A DNA stretch of 5,445 nt from an uncultured Oscillospiraceae bacterium (GTDB taxonomy: Bacteria > Bacillota > Clostridia > Oscillospirales > Acutalibacteraceae). The DNA is taken from contig URRG01000180.1 of assembly GCA_900550095.1 (NCBI GenBank), forward strand, positions 1 to 5,445, given 5' to 3'. How positions within the stretch are numbered: position 1 is the stretch's first letter; every line of letters starts with the position of its first letter. Both the position numbers and the translations under genes were made by a program. Shown in pieces: positions 1-4,765 of this stretch. The notes beneath the pieces are model-generated. The model was given only the letters and a program-made list of their open reading frames with translations, did no database searches and had not been told where the DNA came from.

Positions 1-489
1 GATCACAGGGACCCCCGCCCGGACAGCCACCGCAAACGCTCCCTCCCGAAACTGGCGCAGGCGGTCGCAGTAAGGCTCTATCATCCCCTCCGGATACATG
101 CACACCAGCCGCCCCTTTTCCGCCCCCTCGCTGAGCTCGGAAAGGAACCTTCTCATGCCGGACAGCTCCGCCGACACAGGCACGCTGCCCATTATGCGGA
201 TCAGCGGCCCCACCACGGGAAGGCGGAACAGATACGCCAGGGACGTAAACACGGCCCGCCTGGGCAAAACGGAAAGGCCCACGAAGGTGCAGTCGAAATT
301 ATGCACATGGTTGCAGACCACCACGGCCCCTTTCCCTTTTACCAGCCTGAGGTTCCTCTTTCCCTTCTTTCGAAAGCCGAACCACAGAAAATCAAAGACC
401 GTCAAAAGAGGGACCGCTATGCAGTAAAAAAAGGCGCTGCTGAAAAAACGGAACACAGGATTCCTTGGGATCAGCGGCTTTTCCTTCAT
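1..489 (-). CDS. PlsC-type 1-acyl-glycerol-3-phosphate acyltransferase, partial (C-terminus beyond left edge)
   Basis: Membrane-associated lysophospholipid acyltransferase (LPLAT/PlsC family), expected to transfer an acyl chain to lysophosphatidic acid or a related lysolipid at the inner face of the membrane. My translation gives 163 residues with no stop before the edge. The catalytic HX4D motif is NHVHNFD (His61, Asp66). YPEGM (132-136) stands where the family has FPEGTR, so the usual Thr-Arg pair is replaced. AGVPVI (158-163) matches the start of the fourth PlsC block. The N-terminus has a hydrophobic stretch (about 14-39) suited to membrane binding. The ATG overlaps the stop of the upstream glycosyltransferase as ATGA (489-486), and a strong SD (GGGGGAGGAA, about 496-505) lies 6 bases before it, inside that gene. 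The two genes are therefore probably co-transcribed and translationally coupled. Family membership is secure; the acyl acceptor is not known. Confidence 0.9.
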   Translation of the reverse strand, partial: MKEKPLIPRNPVFRFFSSAFFYCIAVPLLTVFDFLWFGFRKKGKRNLRLVKGKGAVVVCNHVHNFDCTFVGLSVLPRRAVFTSLAYLFRLPVVGPLIRIMGSVPVSAELSGMRRFLSELSEGAEKGRLVCMYPEGMIEPYCDRLRQFREGAFAVAVRAGVPVI

Positions 490-1619
490 CGGCGATTCCT
501 CCCCCTGTGGTCCCGGATCGTTTCCAAAAACATGCGTTCAGCTTCCTCCACCGAACGGGAAACGCGGTATTTTTCCCCCTGCTGGGCGTATTTTACCGAC
601 ATCACCGCTTTGCGTTCGGGATTTTCGATCCAATAATCGATCTTCCTGGCCAGATCGTCCGGGTCGTCCGGCGCGAAAAGGCTTTCCTCGCAGAGAGCGA
701 ACTGGGTGGTGGCGGACTTGGGCGAATTGCAGATCACCGGCACCAGACCGCAGGCAAAGGCCTCCATGCAGGAGATCGCTTCGATTTCGATATAGGAGGC
801 GTGGACGTACAGGTCGCAGGAACGGATGAGCCCGATCAGCTCCTCTTTGCTGTAAAAGCCGAACTCGGGCGGATTGGGCAGCTTTTCCCCCTGCTTTACA
901 AGGGCCTCCATGCAGGGGCCCCTGCCCGCCAGGTGCAGCTGGATACTCCCGGCATACTTTGAACGCCTCACCGCCTCGATAAGGACCCTCTGGCGTTTTT
1001 CCGGTGAAAGGCGGCCCACCATCAGGATGTGGATCTTCCCGTCCTTTCTCTTTTCCGGCCTGGCGGCGGGCGTGAAGTCGTCGTCCACGCCGTTGCTGAT
1101 CACATGCATCTTCGCCTTGTAGCCGTGCCCGGTCAGCTGATCGGCAATAAATTTGGAGGGGCAGTGTATATGATCGAAATATTTGTAAAAACTATGCCTG
1201 AAATAGGCATAGAGGCCGTTGGCCAGCGTTTCTCTCGGCATATGGCAGATATAGGTGACGTTTTCCGGCTGAAGATGAAAAGCCGCGCTCATGGGAATAT
1301 CCATTTCCCGGCATACCCGCATGGCTTTCTTCTCAAAGGGCAGGGGCAGAAGGAAATGGACCACGTCGGCGCCCCGGAATGCCCGGCGGAACAGCGCCTC
1401 GTCTGGAACGGCAAATCCGAACCCCTGCTTGGCGGCCACCTTTGTGGCTATCGGATACCTGCCGGCTTTGGCCCGGTATGCCGGCTCAGTCAGCTCTCCG
1501 CTGGCCAGCATATGCACCTCGTGGCCTCTTTCCCGGAGCATTTGATAGAACCGGTGAGCCGTCATGGTGGTTCCGTTGTTCAGGCTTCCGTATTCATCGG
1601 TGACTAAAATAATTTTCAT
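486..1619 (-). CDS. GT4-family glycosyltransferase
   Basis: Complete 377-residue retaining glycosyltransferase of the GT-B fold, GT4 family, probably cytoplasmic and peripherally membrane-bound. The N-terminal acceptor domain begins with MKIILVTDEYGSLNNGTT, holding the glycine-containing loop (11-16). The donor domain starts near residue 195 with VGRLSPEKRQ (201-210), including the Arg203 and Lys208 expected to contact the nucleotide-sugar phosphates. The EX7E motif is Glu278 and Glu286 within ASYIEIEAISCMEAFACG. CPSKFIADQL (153-162) and ISNGVD (174-179) are further GT4 hallmarks, and the length is normal for the family. The ATG at 1619 has AAAGGAAGG (1636-1628) 8 bases upstream. The downstream neighbour is a PlsC acyltransferase in ATGA overlap, which suggests a lipid acceptor such as diacylglycerol; that substrate is an inference. 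A candidate promoter lies about 90 bases upstream. Confidence 0.92.
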   Translation of the reverse strand: MKIILVTDEYGSLNNGTTMTAHRFYQMLRERGHEVHMLASGELTEPAYRAKAGRYPIATKVAAKQGFGFAVPDEALFRRAFRGADVVHFLLPLPFEKKAMRVCREMDIPMSAAFHLQPENVTYICHMPRETLANGLYAYFRHSFYKYFDHIHCPSKFIADQLTGHGYKAKMHVISNGVDDDFTPAARPEKRKDGKIHILMVGRLSPEKRQRVLIEAVRRSKYAGSIQLHLAGRGPCMEALVKQGEKLPNPPEFGFYSKEELIGLIRSCDLYVHASYIEIEAISCMEAFACGLVPVICNSPKSATTQFALCEESLFAPDDPDDLARKIDYWIENPERKAVMSVKYAQQGEKYRVSRSVEEAERMFLETIRDHRGRNRR

Positions 1620-1712
1620 AAAAACTGCCTTCCTTTATCGTATGTCTGTATCTCTTTCTAACCCTTAAAAAAACCGCGCCCGCAGACAAGAGAGACAACC
1701 GGCAATAGTACA

Positions 1713-1741
1713 ACTTTACAGAATCAGACCTTGTTTGTCAA
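1713..1741 (-). promoter_or_regulatory. Candidate sigma-A promoter of the glycosyltransferase-acyltransferase operon
   Basis: On the minus strand a perfect -35 TTGACA (1741-1736) is followed after 17 bases by TAAAGT (1718-1713), a 4/6 match to the -10 consensus. Transcription would start near 1706 and leave a leader of about 87 bases. A second candidate lies farther upstream in AT-rich DNA: TAGAAA (1893-1888), 17 bases, TATAAA (1870-1865). Its base composition makes it more likely to be a chance match. Confidence 0.5.
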
Positions 1742-1961
1742 ATCCAAATTGCCCAAACCGCGCTCTCCCTTTTTCTTTACCATTTCAGCAGAGTAAAATC
1801 GAAAATCGATTCCATCCTCATTCTATCTGAATTTTTCGGCTGTCAATATCAAATTAGAATTATTTTTATAGGAAAATATACCTAAAATTTCTATTTTAAA
1901 TTCTGCGATTTGTCCAACACGTAGATTCTGCAGTTTTCCCCCAAAATCCTTTGTGATTCTC

Positions 1962-1990
1962 TTGACACCCAATGAATGGGGATTTATAAT
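1962..1990 (+). promoter_or_regulatory. Perfect consensus sigma-A promoter facing hflX (drives candidate sRNA)
   Basis: TTGACA (1962-1967), a 17-base spacer and TATAAT (1985-1990) match the vegetative consensus at all twelve positions with optimal spacing. The DNA upstream is AT-rich, which may act as an UP-like region. The predicted start is A1997. No protein gene on the plus strand follows, and the terminator hairpin begins only about 63 bases later, so the expected product is a short untranslated RNA. Confidence 0.82.
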
Positions 1991-1996
1991 ATAGCC

Positions 1997-2097
1997 ATGA
2001 TATAGATTGCAAGACTTGTGACAGGGATCTGTCACACCTTTTCAATACAACTCCTCCCCAAAAAGCAAAAGCCGGCGCAAGCCGGCTTTTGCTTTTT
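1997..2097 (+). ncRNA. Candidate small regulatory RNA of about 101 nt with a CU-rich unpaired linker
   Basis: Inferred from a perfect promoter ending at 1990 and an intrinsic terminator ending at 2097. The 5' domain folds as a perfect 8-bp stem, TGTGACAG (2017-2024) with CTGTCACA (2029-2036), closed by a GGAT loop. It is extended by AAG/CTT (2011-2013 with 2038-2040) and ATTG/CAAT (2006-2009 with 2043-2046) across small internal loops. The 3' domain is the terminator hairpin. Between them lies an apparently unpaired linker (2047-2059) containing CTCCTCCCC, complementary to Shine-Dalgarno sequences. Known Bacillota sRNAs such as FsrA and RsaE/RoxS use C-rich single-stranded seeds in a comparable way, but I do not recognise this RNA as a member of any family. 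No open frame with an SD lies inside it. The ends are predictions from promoter and terminator spacing. Confidence 0.68.
2060..2097. terminator. Strong bidirectional rho-independent terminator shared by hflX and the candidate sRNA
   Basis: Perfect 17-bp arms, 2060-2076 and 2081-2097, enclose a 4-base loop (GCAA on the plus strand). The core is GCCGGC, and the outer part is an A-tract opposite a T-tract, so either strand gives a GC-rich stem ending in five U residues. It lies 28 bases past the hflX stop on the minus strand and about 63 bases past the predicted plus-strand start, so it can end both converging transcripts. Confidence 0.93.
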
Positions 2098-2125
2098 CTA
2101 TTGTACTTTTCACCGAACCGCCGCG

Positions 2126-3376
2126 TCACAGCTCATACTCCCGCAGGCCCCCGGCCAGCTTTTCCGGCACGGAAACCCGCATGCGCAGCCCCTCGGGCAG
2201 ATACTCCTCCTCTTCCACCCGGCCTTCCCCGCGGATACGGGCCGCCAGCCCGCTTTGAGAAAAGGGAAGCAAAATCTCCATCTCCTGCATTTTCTCCGGA
2301 AGGCTCTCCTCTATGGCGGAAAGGAGATCTTCTATGCCGCGTCCGTCCAGGGCGCTGATCCGCACAGCATCCCCGATCATGGGGGCTTCCCATAAAGAGG
2401 GGACGAGGTCGCACTTGTTCAGTACAGAGATCACCGGCCTGCCGCTGCAGCCCAGTTCACCCAGAAGGGTTCGGGTGACCTCCAGGTGCGTCTGCGCTTC
2501 GGGACTGGAAGCGTCGCACACATTCAGGATCACGTCCGCCAGCGCTGCCTGTTCCAAGGTGGAGTGGAACGCCTGCACCAGATGATGGGGCAGCCTGCGC
2601 ACCAGCCCCACCGTATCGATCAGCATGACGCTTCTGCCGCAGGGCAGCCTGAGCGCCCGGGCCGTGGGATCCAGCGTTGCGAAGAGCTTGTTTTCCGCCA
2701 GAACGCCGGCCTCTGTGAGCAGGTTCATCAGGGTGCTCTTTCCCGCATTGGTGTAGCCCACCAGGGCCACCGTGATGACGCCGTCCTTTTTCCGCCGGGC
2801 GTTCTGCTGCTCCCGGTGTTTCTCCACGGCCTCCAGCTTTTCCTTCAAAGCCTCGATCCTTCTGCGGATATGCCGCCTGTCCGTCTCCAGCTTGGTCTCG
2901 CCGGGGCCTCTGGTCCCGATGCCTCCTCCCAGGCGGGAAAGCTTCGTCCCCATGCCGGAAAGGCGGGGCAGAAGATACCTGAGCTGCGCCAGCTCCACCT
3001 GCAGGCGCCCCTCCCGGCTTCGGGCGCGGGCCGCGAAAATATCCAGGATCAGCATGGTGCGGTCAATGGCCCGCACGCCGGAAGCGGCCTCGATGTTGCG
3101 GATCTGCGTGGGCGTCAGCTCCCGGTCGAAAATGAGCAGATCCAGCTCATGAGCCTCACACATGGATGCGATCTCCTCCATCATGCCGGCCCCCACGCAT
3201 GTGGCCGTGTCCGGGGCGGGGCGCTTCTGGGTCACGGCCCCGAAAGGCTCCGCCCCCGCGCTGCGCACCAGTTCGTAGAGCTCCGCCAGGGAAGCCTCCG
3301 CGTCGTATTCCCCCGTGTCCACCTCCACCAGCAGCGCCTTTTCCGGCTCTGTCTTCAGTTCCGTCATCTCAGCCAT
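2126..3376 (-). CDS. hflX: GTPase HflX (ribosome-associated)
   Basis: Complete HflX of 416 residues from the preferred start. HflX binds the 50S subunit and, in studied bacteria, splits stalled or stress-damaged 70S ribosomes using GTP. In order it has the N-terminal HflX domain (about 10-145, with VGAGMMEEI at 61-69), the glycine-rich linker (GGGIGTRGPGETKLETDRR, 150-168), a basic helical segment (168-196) and a G domain. The G motifs are GYTNAGKST (207-215, P-loop), TLDPT (234-238, switch I), DTVG (254-257) followed by LPHHLVQAF, NKCD (320-323) and SAL (341-343). A short C-terminal domain follows. I start at ATG 3376 because GGGGAGGA ends 5 bases before it; the in-frame ATG at 3394 has no SD and would add six residues. 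It is flanked by phage tail genes upstream and a strong terminator downstream, so it is probably monocistronic. Confidence 0.96.
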   Translation of the reverse strand: MAEMTELKTEPEKALLVEVDTGEYDAEASLAELYELVRSAGAEPFGAVTQKRPAPDTATCVGAGMMEEIASMCEAHELDLLIFDRELTPTQIRNIEAASGVRAIDRTMLILDIFAARARSREGRLQVELAQLRYLLPRLSGMGTKLSRLGGGIGTRGPGETKLETDRRHIRRRIEALKEKLEAVEKHREQQNARRKKDGVITVALVGYTNAGKSTLMNLLTEAGVLAENKLFATLDPTARALRLPCGRSVMLIDTVGLVRRLPHHLVQAFHSTLEQAALADVILNVCDASSPEAQTHLEVTRTLLGELGCSGRPVISVLNKCDLVPSLWEAPMIGDAVRISALDGRGIEDLLSAIEESLPEKMQEMEILLPFSQSGLAARIRGEGRVEEEEYLPEGLRMRVSVPEKLAGGLREYEL

Positions 3377-3381
3377 GCGTT

Positions 3382-3389
3382 TCCTCCCC
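3382..3389 (-). promoter_or_regulatory. hflX ribosome binding site, favouring the internal ATG
   Basis: GGGGAGGA on the minus strand ends five bases before ATG 3376, which is suitable spacing. It lies downstream of the alternative ATG at 3394, so it can only serve the later start. The site is perfectly complementary to eight bases of the CU-rich linker in the candidate sRNA (2052-2059). Confidence 0.8.
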
Positions 3390-3593
3390 TTCATGCTTAC
3401 GCCGCGGGGGCCGGTTTTATGCCTCCGCCTGTCTGCTGCCTGTCGTTTCTATACGGTTCCGCGGTCTCCGCCTGCATCCGTTTCTTGTTCCTTTCCTGTT
3501 CCCCTGAAAGGCCGAGGGCTTCCGGTACCGCCGCGCGTCCCTCCGCCCCCATGGGCAAAACGCCGCGCCCTGTTCCCAGGCCATATGTCATAT

Positions 3594-3622
3594 AGTATAC
3601 CCGATCGAAACGCGGAATACAA
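3594..3622 (-). promoter_or_regulatory. Candidate hflX promoter
   Basis: On the minus strand TTGTAT (3622-3617, 3/6 match) is followed after 17 bases by TATACT (3599-3594, 5/6 match). It lies in a short AT-rich island (about 3583-3600) within otherwise GC-rich DNA, between the tail module and hflX and pointing at hflX. Transcription would start near 3587. Confidence 0.5.
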
Positions 3623-3692
3623 GCGTGGCCGTCCCCCCTCGGCTTCTTTCCCCGCAGCCTCAGAAAGGCGGGAAAACAGGAGGCTCCGGACT

Positions 3693-4154
3693 TCAGCGGA
3701 AAGCCGCCCAGAAGTATACGCCGCCCGGCTGATTCAGGCACATTTTCTGCCCTCCCGCCGGAGGCTCCGTCTGGGATTGGCGGACGGAAAGGGTCTGCCC
3801 GCTGAGATCCACTCCCGCTGTGCTTCCGGAGGGGGAAGCCAGGCCCATATGGATCTCTGTCGCCGCGCCGGAAAACAGAAAGGGGGCCGCGGAGCTCTGG
3901 GCGACCACCGCGAGCTTCGGCGCAAAGGGCAGCAGGATCTGCCGCGCCGCTTCTCCGTTTCCTTCGTAAACGCCCGCCGCAGAGCTGGAAAGATACTCCC
4001 GTTCTTCCTTTGAAAGATGCATGTCCGCATCGGAAAAATGGCTGGAGAGCAAACGGTCCAGCAGGGCGTTGTCCCCGCAGAAATCCTCCCTAGCCGGTTT
4101 GTCCTGGGGCTGCCAGTCGTTCAGCCCCAGGGATGTTTTTTTGCTGGATGGCAT
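3693..4154 (-). CDS. Small phage tail-fibre-like protein
   Basis: A 153-residue protein that I assign to phage tail fibre or baseplate-associated proteins by pattern, without a firm family name. The N-terminus, LGLNDW (9-14), DKPAREDF (18-25) and DN (28-29), resembles the start of many clostridial prophage tail proteins (LGLxxW..xDxPxRxDFNxDN), probably a docking segment. The C-terminal part opens with GVYEGNGEAARQILLPFAPK (61-80) and ends LNQPGGVYFWAAFR. This resembles the small beta-rich end domain of such proteins (G.Y.GNG..R.I.LgF.P, then N..G..Y.YIAFR), so the gene seems complete though short: there is no long shaft between anchor and tip. AAGGAGG (4173-4167) lies 12 bases before the ATG, a rather long spacing. 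It is the last gene of the tail operon before hflX. The role as host-contact tip is an inference. Confidence 0.7.
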   Translation of the reverse strand: MPSSKKTSLGLNDWQPQDKPAREDFCGDNALLDRLLSSHFSDADMHLSKEEREYLSSSAAGVYEGNGEAARQILLPFAPKLAVVAQSSAAPFLFSGAATEIHMGLASPSGSTAGVDLSGQTLSVRQSQTEPPAGGQKMCLNQPGGVYFWAAFR

Positions 4155-4231
4155 ATCGGTATCGTTCCTCCTTCGTATTGTGCCGTTTGTGCGTTTATAC
4201 GTGACCGCATATTTTCACCGCGTTCCCGCGC

Positions 4232-4268
4232 GCCGCCGCTTTCCATGGCCGGGCGGCGGCTCCCGGCC
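4232..4268 (-). repeat. Two overlapping, mutually exclusive GC-rich inverted repeats between tail genes
   Basis: GCCGCCGC (4232-4239) pairs with GCGGCGGC (4253-4260) around a 13-base loop. GGCCGGG (4247-4253) pairs with CCCGGCC (4262-4268) around an 8-base loop. The two share base 4253, and each stem occupies part of the other's loop, so only one is likely to form at a time. They lie in the 125-bp gap before the fibre-like gene, the only gap in the visible tail operon. There is no T-tract, so neither is a normal terminator. GC-rich DNA yields such pairs readily. Confidence 0.45.
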
Positions 4269-4279
4269 CTCTGCCGCCT

Positions 4280-4765
4280 TTATTTTGCCGGTATTTCCTC
4301 CATGCCGCCGCCCAGGGAATCGATGTCCCGCCAGGTCATGGAAGCGCTGTCCATCTGCTGCCAGGAATACCCCTTCTCCTCCACAGCGTCCCAGCTCAGC
4401 GGCCTGCTGTCCAAAATGAGCTTCAGGTGCGCTGGAACAAACCCGCCTATGGAGCGCCGGAACCGTGAAAGCTCCTCCCCGTCCGGCGTCCCTGCCGTCA
4501 TGCAGCAGATCCTGCCCGGCTCCTCCGCCGCAGAAACGGGGACGCCCATGGATTCCGCCGCCCGCAGGAGGCCCTCCCAAAGGGACAGCCCCTCAGCCGC
4601 GGCCGTTTCCGGGAAGGCGTTCTGCGCCAGCTCCACGACAGCCGCATACAGGAGCTCCAGCCCGGCGGCGTAGGCTTCCAGCTCCCAGTCCGCCGCCGTT
4701 CCCCCGGAAAGGGCGTAAAGCCCCGTTTCCTGCAGGCGCATACGCATGGATTCCAACGGTCTCAT
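4280..4765 (-). CDS. YmfQ/XkdU-like (DUF2313) phage tail protein
   Basis: A 161-residue protein assigned to the YmfQ/DUF2313 tail family (XkdU of B. subtilis PBSX, Mu gp48). These proteins follow the baseplate J gene in contractile tails and take part in the distal tail or baseplate. Supporting features are the position directly after the J-like gene, the length, the helical N-terminus with ELEAYAAGLELLY (28-40), the FPETAAAEGLSLWEGLL stretch (51-67), and PAHLKLILD (111-119) near the end of the folded part. The tail (MTWRDIDSLG, 143-152) resembles the tryptophan- and aspartate-rich ends of clostridial members. The ATG overlaps the upstream stop as ATGA (4765-4762), and GAGGAGG (4779-4773) lies 7 bases before it, so translation is probably coupled. 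The family call rests mostly on context plus these weak motifs. Confidence 0.75.
   Translation of the reverse strand: MRPLESMRMRLQETGLYALSGGTAADWELEAYAAGLELLYAAVVELAQNAFPETAAAEGLSLWEGLLRAAESMGVPVSAAEEPGRICCMTAGTPDGEELSRFRRSIGGFVPAHLKLILDSRPLSWDAVEEKGYSWQQMDSASMTWRDIDSLGGGMEEIPAK

Larger units (their letters stand above)
1620..2125. other. 506-bp AT-rich intergenic region between the glycosyltransferase and hflX
   Basis: The region is clearly richer in A and T than the flanking genes, especially 1846-1910. It holds the leader and candidate promoter of the glycosyltransferase operon (1620-1741), a consensus plus-strand promoter (1962-1990), a candidate small RNA (1997-2097) and a strong terminator hairpin (2060-2097). 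Short minus-strand reading frames between 1823 and 2129 lack a good SD and convincing protein character, and one runs through the terminator. I see no tRNA, riboswitch family or transposon remnant that I can name. Small palindromes are present: AATCGA/TCGATT at 1797-1811 and AGAATT/AATTCT at 1856-1904. Confidence 0.8.
3377..3692. other. 316-bp gap between the last tail gene and hflX (hflX leader)
   Basis: It holds a candidate hflX promoter, giving a predicted leader of about 210 bases, and the hflX SD. The part nearest the tail gene can form only a bulged hairpin (CCC-GCCT...AGGC...GGG, about 3650-3671) without a T-tract, so no good terminator for the tail operon is visible. Read-through into hflX remains possible. 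An open frame of 64 codons ends at 3397 but has no SD and starts upstream of the predicted transcription start. No lysis gene, integrase, tRNA or obvious att repeat is seen. Confidence 0.7.

Noticed and set aside
1660..1710. Possible attenuator in the glycosyltransferase leader (T7 run on the minus strand at about 1667-1673)
   Set aside because: No stable GC-rich stem directly precedes the T-run; only a weak 4-bp pairing with a long loop can be drawn.
1797..1811. AATCGA-AAA-TCGATT inverted repeat
   Set aside because: Arms are only six bases with a 3-base loop in AT-rich DNA, and it is not positioned at a strong promoter.
1823..2035. Minus-strand open frame of 70 codons in the intergenic region
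   Set aside because: It needs a GTG start with a weak SD, sits in AT-rich promoter DNA and runs opposite the consensus plus-strand promoter. The protein has no recognisable character.
1896..2129. Minus-strand open frame of 77 codons overlapping the end of hflX
   Set aside because: It starts at the hflX stop and reads straight through the terminator hairpin, so part of its sequence is only the translated palindrome. The GGGGAGGAG before an internal TTG is the reverse complement of the CU-rich linker.
3397..3591. Possible leader peptide of 64 codons (or 51 from an internal ATG at 3552) before hflX
   Set aside because: Neither start has an SD, the longer start is upstream of the predicted transcription start, and long open frames are common by chance in such GC-rich DNA. 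HflXr genes in Listeria are known to have leader control, but nothing here shows it.
2486..3595. Long plus-strand open frame of 369 codons opposite hflX
   Set aside because: It is the GC-rich shadow of hflX on the opposite strand; the minus-strand frame carries all GTPase motifs.
3650..3671. Possible terminator for the tail operon
   Set aside because: The hairpin has a 3-base bulge and no T-tract follows on the minus strand.
4121..4246. Small minus-strand frame of 41 codons in the gap before the fibre-like gene
   Set aside because: No properly spaced SD, no similarity to XkdX or other small tail proteins, and it overlaps the start of the fibre-like gene in another frame.
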